Source of the DNA: Bosea sp. OAE506
Lineage (GTDB): Bacteria; Pseudomonadota; Alphaproteobacteria; Rhizobiales; Beijerinckiaceae
Length of the DNA stretch: 64,000 bases
Direction of reading: 5' to 3'
Assembly (NCBI RefSeq): GCF_040546595.1
Contig: NZ_JBEPOB010000001.1
Span: forward strand, 3,411,001 to 3,475,000
Shown: one piece after another, positions 9,980-18,528 of the stretch
Position numbering within the stretch: the first letter of the stretch is position 1
How the letters are laid out: every line of letters begins with the position of its first letter
The notes under the pieces: generated by a model
Databases searched by the model: none
Told to the model about the DNA's origin: nothing
Seen by the model: the letters and a program-made list of their open reading frames with translations, nothing else
Position numbers and translations under genes: made by a program

Positions 9980-11385
9980 ACGCCGTTCTTCCGGCCTCGG
10001 GCCGCTCCTTCGAGGCGCAGGCCGATGTCCTGATCATCGGCGCCGGCGCCGCCGGGCTGGTCGCGGCGCTCGCCGCCAGCGAGGCGGGCGCAGAGGTCGT
10101 CGTCCTCGAACGCGACGCCGTACCGAGTGGCTCGACTGCGTTGTCGGCCGGGCTGATCCCCGCTGCGGACACCCGCTTCCAGCGCGCGGCGGGCATCGCC
10201 GACAGCGCCGAGCTCTTCGCGGCCGACATTATGGCCAAGGCCGAAAACGAGCCGGATGCAGCCATCGTCGCGCGGCTAGCGGCGCATGTCGGCGGGGTGC
10301 TCGAATGGCTCGCCGACCGTCATGGGCTGCCCTTCGACGTGGTGACGAACTTCTCCTATCCGGGCCATTCCGCCCGCCGGATGCACGGCTTGCCCAAGCG
10401 CACCGGCTCGGAGCTCGTCGACCGGCTGCGCGAGGCGGCCGAGGCACGCGACATCCCGATCCTGACCCATTGCCGCGTCACGACGCTCTTCGCGGACGAA
10501 GCCTCGTGCATCGTCGGTGTCGCCGGGACGAGGCCTGACGGGCGCGAAGAAACGATCGGCTGCAAGGCCCTGGTGCTGGCCTGCAACGGCTATGGCGGCC
10601 ATCGCGACCTCGTTGCGACATACATCCCCGAGATGGCGGATGCGCTCTGGTTCGGCCATTCCGGCAATGAGGGGGACGCCGTGCTCTGGGGCGAGGCGCT
10701 CGGCGCCGATCTCGTCGACATGTCCGGCCATCAGGGGCATGGCTCCGTGGCGCAGCCGCACGGCATCCTGATCACCTGGGCGACGATCATGGAGGGCGGC
10801 TTCCAGGTGAACGCCCGGGGCAAGCGCTTCTCCGACGAGAGCCATGGCTATTCCGAGCAGGCTGCGACCGTCCTCGCCCAGCCCGACGGCAAGGCCTGGA
10901 CGATCTTCGACGGTCGCATCGCCGGCATCGCCCGGCAGTTCGAGGACTTTCGCAACGCCGAAGCCCAGGGCGCGATCCTGCAGGCGCAGGACCTCTCGGA
11001 ACTGGCGGCGATGCTCGGCCTGCCGCCGGATGCGCTCGCGGCGACGGCGGCCGAGGTTGAAGCTCTGAAGCAGGGCGACGGCGCCGATCGCTTCGGCCGC
11101 GACTTCCGCGGCGCGGCCCCGCTCGTCGCACCGTTCTGCGCTGTTGCCGTCACCGGCGCCCTCTTCCACACCCAGGGCGGACTTCGCATCAACCCGGAAG
11201 CACGGGTGCTGCGGCCCGACGGCTCGGCCTTTGCCAATCTCTTCGCCTGCGGCGGTGCGGCGGTCGGTGTGTCGGGCCGGCGCGCCTCGGGCTATCTCTC
11301 GGGCAACGGGCTGCTCACCGCGATCACGCTCGGTGACATCGCCGGGCGGGCAGCGGCGCGGCTGTCGTCGGCGGACCCGGCCTGA
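9976..11385 (+). CDS. FAD-dependent oxidoreductase (fumarate reductase/FAD_binding_2 family)
   Basis: A 469-residue flavoprotein. The dinucleotide-binding motif IIGAGAAGLVAALAASEAGAEVVVLE is at about residues 18-43. The substrate-domain hallmarks GGFQVNARGKRFSDES and HTQGGLRINPEARVL are near residues 275 and 395, and the FAD-binding end is GRRASGYLSGNGLL. The family includes fumarate and urocanate reductases, 3-ketosteroid dehydrogenases and tricarballylate dehydrogenase, which act on a C-C bond next to a carboxyl or keto group. There is no Tat or heme domain, so it is cytosolic and may need a partner electron carrier. The start is GTG at 9976, overlapping the previous stop. It is the last gene of the operon. 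Confidence 0.87.
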   Translation: MNAVLPASGRSFEAQADVLIIGAGAAGLVAALAASEAGAEVVVLERDAVPSGSTALSAGLIPAADTRFQRAAGIADSAELFAADIMAKAENEPDAAIVARLAAHVGGVLEWLADRHGLPFDVVTNFSYPGHSARRMHGLPKRTGSELVDRLREAAEARDIPILTHCRVTTLFADEASCIVGVAGTRPDGREETIGCKALVLACNGYGGHRDLVATYIPEMADALWFGHSGNEGDAVLWGEALGADLVDMSGHQGHGSVAQPHGILITWATIMEGGFQVNARGKRFSDESHGYSEQAATVLAQPDGKAWTIFDGRIAGIARQFEDFRNAEAQGAILQAQDLSELAAMLGLPPDALAATAAEVEALKQGDGADRFGRDFRGAAPLVAPFCAVAVTGALFHTQGGLRINPEARVLRPDGSAFANLFACGGAAVGVSGRRASGYLSGNGLLTAITLGDIAGRAAARLSSADPA

Positions 11386-11433
11386 CCTCGCTGGTGGCGG
11401 TCGGGGCACAGCCTGGACCGCGTCCCCTCAGGG

Positions 11434-11892
11434 TCAACCCAGACGTTCGATCCGCAGCGGGTATGTGCCGCGCTTGAGAAGGGGGGCGATGCCATCGTCG
11501 AAGCGCCCGAGGCGGATCAGGCCGGCGGAGTAGCGATAGGCTCCATGATACATCGCCAGATTGCCACAAGGGGCGTAGTAGCCGAGGTCCCCCGGCGCCT
11601 CGTTGCCGAACGGTCCGCTGCCCTGCGTCGTCAGCTTGCGCGGCAGATGGGCGATCTTCTCGTTGGTCGCGTAATCCTCGATCGAGAGGTTGAGCGGCAG
11701 CATCGAGGCGAAGTCGCGCGCTGAGGGCGTGTCGTCCAACGTCGCCGTGAAAAGCTGGTCCGCGAAGGCGAAGCGGATCCTCATCAGGGTTTTCACCTCG
11801 GGTTTCGCCGCGGCGGGGCCCCCGGATGCGAGCCCGGCGAGAGCCGCAACCAGCATCGCGCGCCGGGTCGTATGGGTGGGCGCATGGGTCAT
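11434..11892 (-). CDS. Cyclophilin-like fold protein with Tat-type signal peptide
   Basis: A 152-residue protein. The N-terminus has a twin-arginine pair followed by a hydrophobic stretch and an AAA cleavage region (TTRRAMLVAALAGLASG), so export is likely. The mature part resembles the bacterial cyclophilin-like domain family, with TLDDTPSARDFASMLPL, IAHLPRKL and YYAPCGNLAMYHG in family order. Function in this family is unknown; no peptidyl-prolyl isomerase activity should be assumed. It lies downstream of the iorAB genes on the same strand but is separated by about 100 bases with a strong hairpin, so it may be expressed separately. It converges with the FAD oxidoreductase gene. Confidence 0.75.
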   Translation of the reverse strand: MTHAPTHTTRRAMLVAALAGLASGGPAAAKPEVKTLMRIRFAFADQLFTATLDDTPSARDFASMLPLNLSIEDYATNEKIAHLPRKLTTQGSGPFGNEAPGDLGYYAPCGNLAMYHGAYRYSAGLIRLGRFDDGIAPLLKRGTYPLRIERLG

Positions 11893-11938
11893 CAGGCGCG
11901 CTCCGGACGTTTGTTCACCACGAGACCCGACGAGCCCC

Positions 11939-11964
11939 CGCGACCCGGCCGAAGCCGGGCCGCG
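11939..11964 (-). terminator. Candidate terminator hairpin after iorB
   Basis: On the minus strand, 30 bases past the iorB stop, there is a perfect CCCGGC/GCCGGG stem closed by a TTCG tetraloop and extended by a CGCG/CGCG outer stem after one mismatch. No run of T follows. A stable UUCG-loop hairpin between two genes is a reasonable terminator or RNA-stability element, but the missing U-tract lowers certainty. Confidence 0.45.
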
Positions 11965-11993
11965 GCGAGCGTTGCGTTAGCCACGGCCGAGTC

Positions 11994-14210
11994 TCACCCG
12001 GCCGTCGCCTTTAGATCGGACTTGGACATCGGCAGGCTGCGGATGCGCTTGCCGGTCAGGGCCGCGACGGCGTTGGCGACCGCCGGCGGGACACCGGGGA
12101 GACCGGGCTCGCCGATGCCGCCCATCGGCGCACCGCTCGCGATGATGCGGACATGGACCTTTGGCATGCGGTCCGGCGGCAGAATCGGGTAGCCGTCATA
12201 GTTGCGCGCGCGGGGCACACCGTTCTCGTAGACGACCTCCTCGAGCAGCGCCGAGGAGAGGCCGAGCGCCACGGCCGACTGGACCTGCGCCTCGATCACC
12301 GCCGGGTTGACGATGCTGCCGGGGTCGACCGCAACCCAGACATCGTGGACGACGATGTCCGACCCGTTCAGCGAGACCTCGGCGATCGTCGCGACCTCGC
12401 TGCCGAACGGGGAAGCCATGGCGACGCCGCGCGCGCGCCGGCTGCCATCGGCGGCCGCGAAGGGGCCGCGCTTCCAGCCGCCCGACAGGTCACCGACCGC
12501 CTCCAGCAGCGCCTTGTGCCGCGGGCTGTTCGCGAGCAGGCGCAGCCGGAGCGCGTAGGGGTCGTGCTTGCCCGCATCGGCGAGTTCGTCGAAGAACGTC
12601 TCATAGAAGAAGTCGTTCATCGAATGGCCGACCGAACGCCAGAAGCCGATGATCGCGGGATCGTCGACATGGATCTGGCCGACGCGCCGGTTCGCGATCG
12701 CATAGGGCTTGCCGGCGATGCCCTCGACGGCCGAGGGGTCGGCCTTGCCGGGCTCGCCGCCGAACCAGCGGCTGACCGGCCCCTCCCCGATCGCCACGGC
12801 CTGCAGCGCCACCGGCAGCCCGTTTTCGTCGAGCCCGGCCTTGAAGCGGGCCACGCTCATCGGCCGGACCGCATCGCGCAGGAACTCCTCCTCGCGGCTC
12901 CAGATCAGCTTGACCGGCTTGCCGACCGCCTTGGCCAGCAGGATCGCCTGCGCGTAGGGCCCCGCCGCCTGGTAGAGGAAATGCCGGCCGAAGAAGCCGC
13001 CGAGCACCGGGGAATGGATCGTCACCTTGTCCGGCGTCAGCCCGGCGACCCTTGCGGCGTCGGCCTGGAACATCTCGGGCGCCTGGTTGGGCAGCCAGAG
13101 TTCGAGAGAGCCGTCCGGCCTGAAGCGCGCGATGGCCGAGGGCGGCTCGAGCTGGGCATGGGCGAGATAGGGCGCGTCGAAGGTCGCCTCGACGACGGTT
13201 TTCGCGCGGGCGAGCGATGCAGTCGCGTCACTTGCCGTCTCGAAGGCGATCCCCTCGCCGGCCGCAGCCATCAGCGTCGCGCGATGGCCTTCCGAGGAGA
13301 AGCTCGCCGGCATCAGGCGGGCCTTGGCCGTGTTGGTGTCCGCCCAGGTGACCTGGAGCGTCTCGACGGCGCGGCGCGCGCGCCACCAGCTGCTGGCGAC
13401 GACGGCGACCGCACCTGGCAGACGGTGGATCGACTGTACGCCCGGCATCGCCCGGACGTCGGCCTCGTTGGCGATTGCGGCCGGGTCGAGCCCGAGGCGG
13501 CTGGCATGCTGAACCGCCGCATGGACCATGCCCTCGACCTTCAGATCGATGGCGTAGCGCGCCTTGCCGGTGGACTTGTCGCGCACATCGAGGCGCGGCA
13601 CCGGCTTGCCGATCCAGCGGAAATCCGCCTCGCGGCGCAGCGAGACCTGCGCCGGCACGGGCAGCGCCGCCGCAGCCTTCGCGAGATCGCCATAGGCGAG
13701 GCTGCGGGCGCTGGCCTTGTGGACGACGCGGCCGCGCTCGGTCGAGAGCGAGGCGACGGGCACCTTCCACTGCGCCGCCGCTGCCTGGATCAGCATGGCG
13801 CGGGCTGAGGCCCCGAGCCGGCGCATCGTCTCATAGCTCTTGCGCACCGACATGCTGCCGCCGGTGAAGCGGGCGCCGTCGATCAGCAGATAGTCCGGAC
13901 CGGGAGGGGCGCCCTCGATGACGAAGCGCGTCGGCTCGACGTCCAGCTCCTCGCCGACGATCTGCGCCATGGCGGTGAAGACGCCCTGCCCGCCCTCGAT
14001 GAAGGGGCTGCGGAACAACACGGTGCTGTCGGGACGGATTTCGAGGAAGGCGCTGACGCGCGTGCCGGGCTTGATGCCGGCGGCGGCGTTCTGGGCCCGG
14101 GAGCCGCCGGTCGGCAGCGCGATGCCGAGGACGAGCGCGCCCATCCCCCCGAGCAGGCCACGGCGCGAGGGCTTGAAGGGGAGGACAGGCGTGGCGAATG
14201 GAGCGTTCAT
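11994..14210 (-). CDS. iorB: Isoquinoline 1-oxidoreductase-type molybdenum hydroxylase, large (beta) subunit
   Basis: A 738-residue molybdopterin-binding subunit of the xanthine oxidase family, IorB subgroup. A Tat signal SRRGLLGGMGALVLG is at about residues 14-28, typical of periplasmic IorB-type enzymes. Aldehyde oxidase-like repeats follow. Molybdopterin contacts are seen at LGGFFGRHFLYQ (near 430), at FWRSVGHSMNDFFYETFFDEL (near 540), and at GGIGEPGLPGVPPAVANA near the end, whose Glu is the catalytic base. The start at 14210 is chosen for the signal peptide; the frame is open to 15050 but that covers the small subunit. It lies 11 bases after the small-subunit gene. No cytochrome c or XdhC-like chaperone gene lies next to it. 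The substrate is an N-heterocycle or aldehyde by family, not proven. Confidence 0.88.
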   Translation of the reverse strand: MNAPFATPVLPFKPSRRGLLGGMGALVLGIALPTGGSRAQNAAAGIKPGTRVSAFLEIRPDSTVLFRSPFIEGGQGVFTAMAQIVGEELDVEPTRFVIEGAPPGPDYLLIDGARFTGGSMSVRKSYETMRRLGASARAMLIQAAAAQWKVPVASLSTERGRVVHKASARSLAYGDLAKAAAALPVPAQVSLRREADFRWIGKPVPRLDVRDKSTGKARYAIDLKVEGMVHAAVQHASRLGLDPAAIANEADVRAMPGVQSIHRLPGAVAVVASSWWRARRAVETLQVTWADTNTAKARLMPASFSSEGHRATLMAAAGEGIAFETASDATASLARAKTVVEATFDAPYLAHAQLEPPSAIARFRPDGSLELWLPNQAPEMFQADAARVAGLTPDKVTIHSPVLGGFFGRHFLYQAAGPYAQAILLAKAVGKPVKLIWSREEEFLRDAVRPMSVARFKAGLDENGLPVALQAVAIGEGPVSRWFGGEPGKADPSAVEGIAGKPYAIANRRVGQIHVDDPAIIGFWRSVGHSMNDFFYETFFDELADAGKHDPYALRLRLLANSPRHKALLEAVGDLSGGWKRGPFAAADGSRRARGVAMASPFGSEVATIAEVSLNGSDIVVHDVWVAVDPGSIVNPAVIEAQVQSAVALGLSSALLEEVVYENGVPRARNYDGYPILPPDRMPKVHVRIIASGAPMGGIGEPGLPGVPPAVANAVAALTGKRIRSLPMSKSDLKATAG

Positions 14211-14221
14211 GACCCTCTCCC

Positions 14222-14668
14222 TCAACCGCGTGCCGCGTCGCGGACGGCCGCGGCGATGGCGTTGTAGGTGCCGCAGCGGCAGAGATTGATCATGGCACCC
14301 GCGATGTCGGCCTCGCTGGGCTGCGGGGTCTGCTTCAGCAGCGCGGTTGCGGCCATGACCTGGCCCGACTGGCAATAGCCGCATTGCGGCACCTGATGCG
14401 CCACCCAGGCCTCGACGACGCGGCGGCCCACCGGATCGGCCTCGACGGATTCGATCGTGGTGATCGCCGACCCTGCCACGCTCTCGACAGGCGTGACGCA
14501 GGAGCGCGTCGCCTGACCATCGACGAGGACCGTACAGGCACCGCATTGCGCTGCGCCGCAGCCATATTTCGTTCCGGTAAGGCCGAGCTCGTCGCGCAGC
14601 ACCCAGAGCAGCGGGGTGTCGGGCTCGACATCGACGCGCTGTTTCGATCCGTTGATCGTCAGTTCCAT
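14222..14668 (-). CDS. iorA: Isoquinoline 1-oxidoreductase-type [2Fe-2S] small (alpha) subunit
   Basis: A 148-residue electron-transfer subunit. The plant-ferredoxin-type cluster is held by Cys37, 42, 45 and 57 (GCGAAQCGAC...SC) and the second cluster by Cys96, 99, 130 and 132 (CGYC...CRC). The ATG at 14668 is chosen because GGAG lies six bases upstream; an ATG two codons earlier sits directly on that site. Electrons from the molybdenum centre of IorB would pass through it. The small subunit has no signal peptide and probably travels with IorB through Tat. It is divergent from the LysR gene. Confidence 0.92.
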   Translation of the reverse strand: MELTINGSKQRVDVEPDTPLLWVLRDELGLTGTKYGCGAAQCGACTVLVDGQATRSCVTPVESVAGSAITTIESVEADPVGRRVVEAWVAHQVPQCGYCQSGQVMAATALLKQTPQPSEADIAGAMINLCRCGTYNAIAAAVRDAARG

Positions 14669-14764
14669 GGCCATCTCCTGCGGGAGGACGCGGCATGCTC
14701 CGCATGGTCCCCCTCTCGATTGGATGGCTTCCAAAATAGGAGTTAGCGGCGCGACCCGTTACTG

Positions 14765-14776
14765 GCGGAAATCCGC
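14765..14776. promoter_or_regulatory. Inverted repeat, candidate LysR operator
   Basis: A perfect five-base inverted repeat, GCGGA-AA-TCCGC, lies in the 158-base gap between iorA (minus) and the LysR gene (plus). LysR regulators commonly bind such dyads between themselves and a divergent target. The motif does not fit the T-N11-A consensus exactly, so this is a suggestion only. Confidence 0.35.
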
Positions 14777-14826
14777 ATACATATATCGACCCAGCCCATG
14801 AATGGCCCGAGCCGGAGACGACGCGC

Positions 14827-15741
14827 ATGGCCCGCCAGGATTTCAACGACCTGCTCTGGTTCCTTGCCGTGGCCGAGGAGCGCAGCTTCACGCGCGCGGC
14901 CGCCAAGCTCGGCATCACCCAGTCGACGCTGAGCCACACGATCAAGAAACTCGAGACGCGCATGGGCATTCGCCTGCTGGCGCGCACCACGCGCTCGGTC
15001 GCGACGACCGAGGCGGGCGAGACGCTGCGCCAGTCGCTGGCGCCGCGCATTGCCGAGATCGACGCCGAGATCGCGGCGCTGATGAGCTACCGCGACAGGC
15101 CTGCCGGCACCGTCCGGCTCACCCTGTCCGATCATGCCCTGAGCGGCCTCGTCTGGCCGAAGCTGAAGCCGGTGCTGGCCGCCTATCCGGACATCAAGGT
15201 GGAGTTCAGCATCGACAACGGGCTTCGCAACATCGTCGAGGACCAGTTCGATGCCGGCATCCGCCTCGGCGAGAGCGTGGAGAAGGACATGATCGCCGTC
15301 CGGATCGGGCCGGACTGGCGGCTTCTGGCCGTCGCATCGCCGGCCTATCTGGCCGCCAACCCGCCGCCGCAGCATCCCAACGAACTCGTCGCGCATAACT
15401 GCATCAACATGCGCCAGTCGCGGGCCGGCGGGCTCTATGCCTGGGAATTCGAGAAGGACGGGCAGGAGGTCCGCGTGCGGGTCGACGGGCAGCTCACCTT
15501 CAACACCTCGGTGGCGATGATCGATGCGGCCTTGAGCGGCTATGGCATCGCCTATGTGCCGGAGGATCTCGTCGCCGGGCTGATCGCCGCCGGCGCGCTG
15601 ATTCCCGTGCTCGAGACGTGGTCGCCGCCCTTTCCGGGCTACTACATCTACTATCCCAGCCGCAGGCAGAGCCTGCCCGCCTTCAAGGTGATCGTGGACG
15701 CGCTGCGGCACGGCGCGGGACAGGCAGGCGCGAATTCGTGA
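14827..15741 (+). CDS. LysR-family transcriptional regulator
   Basis: A 304-residue LysR regulator. The N-terminal winged helix-turn-helix (residues 5-62) includes ERSFTRAAAKLGITQSTLSHTIKKLE. A periplasmic-binding-protein-like effector domain follows, of the DsbA/GcvA-like subgroup: GLYAWEFEKDGQEVRVRVDGQL near 205 and SGYGIAYVPEDLV near 240. GGAG lies nine bases before the ATG. It is divergent from iorAB, which it probably controls; the adjacent dioxygenase-like and ferric-reductase-like genes may also be targets. Confidence 0.9.
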   Translation: MARQDFNDLLWFLAVAEERSFTRAAAKLGITQSTLSHTIKKLETRMGIRLLARTTRSVATTEAGETLRQSLAPRIAEIDAEIAALMSYRDRPAGTVRLTLSDHALSGLVWPKLKPVLAAYPDIKVEFSIDNGLRNIVEDQFDAGIRLGESVEKDMIAVRIGPDWRLLAVASPAYLAANPPPQHPNELVAHNCINMRQSRAGGLYAWEFEKDGQEVRVRVDGQLTFNTSVAMIDAALSGYGIAYVPEDLVAGLIAAGALIPVLETWSPPFPGYYIYYPSRRQSLPAFKVIVDALRHGAGQAGANS

Positions 15742-15994
15742 AGAGCCGCGATCCCAGATGTGACTTGTGAGAAGAACGTCTCAAATCTCTGAAATCTATC
15801 ACATAAATCATTTTCTTGATGCGCCGGCTTCAGGTGGTAGCCCTCGTCCTGCGAGCGCCTGCGCTCTTGCCTGCCCGCCGATGGCGCCCTTTATGGGTCA
15901 GCAGTTGAGCCCGGTGCGCCGGCAAGCCAATGCGTCGCCCCGCGCCCGTTGACCGCCCCAGCATCGATGGCCGAGCCATCAAGGAGACGCTGCG

Positions 15995-16495
15995 TTGAGC
16001 CATGATCGATCGACCCGCCGCGCCTTTCTCACCAGCGGTTCCGCCCTCGCCGGTGCGGCGCTTCTGACGGGAGCGCCCGGCCTGCTGCTGCCTGCCCAGG
16101 CGCAGGGCCTCGCCGCCACGCCGACGATGCCGGGCGGCGCCAACAACTACATCCCCGGCGCGCCGGTCGTCAGCCGCATCGGCGGCGGCGGCTTCTGGAT
16201 GACGGGGACGGTGCGTCGTGCCGGCGACGGCGCGCCCCTGCCCGGCGTGCGGATCCAGGTCTGGGCCCATACCACCGAGGGGCGCGAGAACGACGCGCGC
16301 AGCCACGGCGCCACGCTCACCGGTGCCGACGGAACCTTCCGGCTGGAAATGCCCCAGATCATCCCGGCCTTCGGACAGGCGCATGGCCATCTCGCCTATG
16401 AGGGGGACGGCTTCAAGACGGTCTTCCTGCGGCCGGTGATGGCCCGCGCGCGCGACACCAGCCTCAGCGCGCATTTCGTGCTGCAGCCGGCTTGA
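15995..16495 (+). CDS. Tat-exported intradiol-dioxygenase-like protein
   Basis: A 166-residue protein. The start is TTG at 15995, supported by AAGGAG eight bases upstream. The N-terminus has the canonical Tat motif STRRAFLTSG and a signal peptide to about residue 36. The mature part follows the intradiol ring-cleavage dioxygenase core: GTVRRAGDGAPLPGVRIQVW near 70, TGADGTFR near 110, and an H-G-H pair near residue 131 where catechol dioxygenases have HxH iron ligands. The two iron-ligand tyrosines of active enzymes are not apparent (the second aligns with Phe in IPAFGQ). It may bind metal or a small molecule without classical dioxygenase activity. It is co-translated with a ferric-reductase-like membrane protein. 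Confidence 0.75.
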   Translation: MSHDRSTRRAFLTSGSALAGAALLTGAPGLLLPAQAQGLAATPTMPGGANNYIPGAPVVSRIGGGGFWMTGTVRRAGDGAPLPGVRIQVWAHTTEGRENDARSHGATLTGADGTFRLEMPQIIPAFGQAHGHLAYEGDGFKTVFLRPVMARARDTSLSAHFVLQPA

Positions 16496-17130
16496 GCGGC
16501 TTGCCCGCGCTTCGGGGGCCTCTGATCTGGGGCATGCTCGCCCTTGTCGTGGCGGTGCCGATCGCGCTTGCGGCTGCAAGCCCTCTGCTCGCCTGGCGCG
16601 ACGCCGTCTATATCGCGTCCGGCTTCGCGGGGATTCTTGCGCTCGCACTGCTGCTGGTTCAGCCCTTGCTGGCGGGCGGCTACTTGCCCGCTCTGCCGGC
16701 CCGGCGCGGCCGCCCTGTCCACGCCTGGCTGGGCGCTGTTTTGGTCGCGTTGATCCTTCTCCATGTCGCGGGGCTGTGGCTCACCAGCCCGCCGGATGTC
16801 ATCGACGCGCTGCTCTTCGCCTCGCCGACGCCCTTCTCGGTCTGGGGCGTGGTCGCGATGTGGGCGGTCTTCGCCTCGGCTGCGCTCGCGGCGTGGCGGG
16901 CGCGCTTTCGCCTGGCCCCGAGGACATGGCGCCTCGCCCACACCGTTCTCGCGGTCGTGATCGTCCTCGGCAGCGTCCTTCACGCCTGGCTGGTCGATGG
17001 GACGATGGAGCCGCTGTCGAAGGCGGTATTCTGCCTGCTGGTGCTGGTGGCGACGGCCAAGGTCATCCACGACCTGCGCGCCTTGACACTGATCCGGCGA
17101 ACCCGGCGCCCCGCCGACCGCTCGGCTTAG
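16492..17130 (+). CDS. Ferric-reductase-like heme-binding membrane protein
   Basis: A 212-residue membrane protein with about six hydrophobic segments. Two histidine pairs spaced about 13-14 residues on neighbouring helices (RPVHAWLG...LLHVAG and RLAHTVLA...LHAWLV) match the bis-heme arrangement of the ferric-reductase/NOX transmembrane domain. No FAD or NAD domain is present, so it would pass electrons from a separate donor. The start is TTG, overlapping the previous stop (TTGA), which shows tight coupling to the Tat-exported dioxygenase-like protein. A role in periplasmic electron delivery is inference. Confidence 0.75.
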   Translation: MSGLPALRGPLIWGMLALVVAVPIALAAASPLLAWRDAVYIASGFAGILALALLLVQPLLAGGYLPALPARRGRPVHAWLGAVLVALILLHVAGLWLTSPPDVIDALLFASPTPFSVWGVVAMWAVFASAALAAWRARFRLAPRTWRLAHTVLAVVIVLGSVLHAWLVDGTMEPLSKAVFCLLVLVATAKVIHDLRALTLIRRTRRPADRSA

Positions 17131-17682
17131 GGCGCTGAACCGGGCCAGGTGACCCGGACCGGGCACGTCGCGTGCCTCTTACCACCTCGGCCCTGAAACA
17201 ACCCGCGACGCGGTCTCCGGATGAGACCGAGATCGGTGCAAGCTTTGGACTGGTCAGCTGACCGTCGATCCCGGTCAATGAAGCGGCCCGAGAATCCATA
17301 CCGCTGCCTCGGCGGTTGGCCTGCGTTCTGCCGGGCGGTTCCTCGGGACGATGCTGGAGGGGGGGCTCGGCCTCGCGCCTCCGGTCGGGCATCACGGGTC
17401 CGGGCTTGGCGGGATACGCCGCAGGCTCCACCACCGTAATCGCGGAGCCGGCGGGCACCTCCCGTCTCGAAGCACCTCGCCTTGCGCTGTGGGGGGGCAG
17501 CGTCGGGCGGGGCGGCTCGCACCGAGGACTCGGGCCGGGTCGGCATGCGGCTCTCCGAGCGCATCGCGATCGGCCTGCGCGGCGACAGGGAAGTCTCCGC
17601 CCGGGGCGGGCAATACAGCGGTATGGGCCAGATCAGGGTGAGCTTTTGAATTGGCCGGCCGTCGGTGGCTAACACGCAGCGG
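17131..17682. other. 552-base stretch without an intact gene; possible gene relic
   Basis: No convincing intact gene. Short open runs occur in several plus frames. One, ending with TGA at 17647-17649, reads LSERIAIGLRGDREVSARGG then ends GMGQIRVSF. The alternating hydrophobic pattern and terminal Phe resemble the last strand of an outer-membrane beta-barrel. Another ends at 17259-17261 with EIGASFGLVS. This could be the decayed remains of one or two outer-membrane-type genes with frameshifts. The long minus-strand reading frame here has an Arg/Pro-rich composition and was rejected. Confidence 0.3.
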
Positions 17683-18507
17683 TCAGCCGACAAGCCTCTC
17701 CCGGATCAACCGCCAGCTCTCGGCGTCGGGCGCGCAGAGCAGCCCTGTCGAAGGCTTGCCGGGCCGGTACAGCCCGCCGTCGAGCATGCGGGCATGGCCG
17801 CCGGCCTCGCTGAACAGCAGCACGCCGGGCGCGTGGTCCCAGGGGTTCAGGCCGCCATAGAGCAGGAAGTCGCAGCGGCCGGAGGCAGCGAGGCGGTATT
17901 CCTGGCCGCAGCAGCGCAGCGACGCCACGCCGGCGAAGGCAGGGAAGCGGGCCGGCAGCGCGCTGCGCAGCGGCTCGGGAAAATACTGCCAGCTCGCCAT
18001 GCCGTTCATCGCCGCCACGGCCACCGGCCTGCCGACGCGCAGATCGCGGGACGTGCCCGCTAAGCCCTCCAGCCACGCCCCCTCACCCCGCAACGCGAGC
18101 GCGCTGTCGTTCAGGACGGGGTCGTGGATCACCGCTCCCGCGGTCTCGCCCCTGACGATGGCGGCGGCCATGACCGCGAAGAGCGGCAGGTCGGAAGCGT
18201 AATTCAGCGTGCCGTCGACCGGATCGATCACGAAGGCGAGCTCCGCCTCCGCGAGACGCCCCAGCACGGCCGGGTCGCGCGTCGCGGCCTCCTCGCCGAC
18301 GAGCAGCGCGCCGGGGAAGGCCCGCTCGAGCTCGGCGAAAATGAAACGCTCGGCCGCCTCGTCAGCCTCCGTCACGAGATCGCCCGGCGCCGCCTTCTCG
18401 CGCACGTCACCGGCGGCGAGCTTGCGAAAGCGTGGCATGATCTCGCGGCGTGCCGCCGAGGCGAGGATGCCGTTAAGGCGTTCGAGATCGCGCCGCGAAA
18501 ACATCAT
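17683..18507 (-). CDS. Inositol monophosphatase family phosphatase
   Basis: A 274-residue Mg-dependent phosphatase of the FIG/IMPase superfamily. Metal sites are GEEAA near residue 73, IDPVDGTLNY near 93 and WDHAPG near 225. DLVTEADEAAERFI near residue 43 is the family N-terminal motif. It would release phosphate from inositol-1-phosphate or a similar monoester; 3'(2'),5'-bisphosphate nucleotidase is an alternative activity within the family. It is the last gene of the ugp-like operon, 21 bases after the phosphodiesterase gene, which suggests it acts on the phosphomonoester released by that enzyme. Confidence 0.88.
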   Translation of the reverse strand: MMFSRRDLERLNGILASAARREIMPRFRKLAAGDVREKAAPGDLVTEADEAAERFIFAELERAFPGALLVGEEAATRDPAVLGRLAEAELAFVIDPVDGTLNYASDLPLFAVMAAAIVRGETAGAVIHDPVLNDSALALRGEGAWLEGLAGTSRDLRVGRPVAVAAMNGMASWQYFPEPLRSALPARFPAFAGVASLRCCGQEYRLAASGRCDFLLYGGLNPWDHAPGVLLFSEAGGHARMLDGGLYRPGKPSTGLLCAPDAESWRLIRERLVG

Positions 18508-18528
18508 CGCGCTGTCCCGGGCCGACCG

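Noticed and set aside
14211..15050. N-terminal extension of the molybdenum hydroxylase large subunit
   Set aside because: It would overlap the small-subunit gene and the LysR gene; the Tat signal at 14210 marks the real start.
17127..17693. A 188-codon minus-strand frame in the gap after the ferric-reductase-like gene
   Set aside because: Arg/Pro-rich with no hydrophobic core or motif; the plus strand has the more protein-like fragments.
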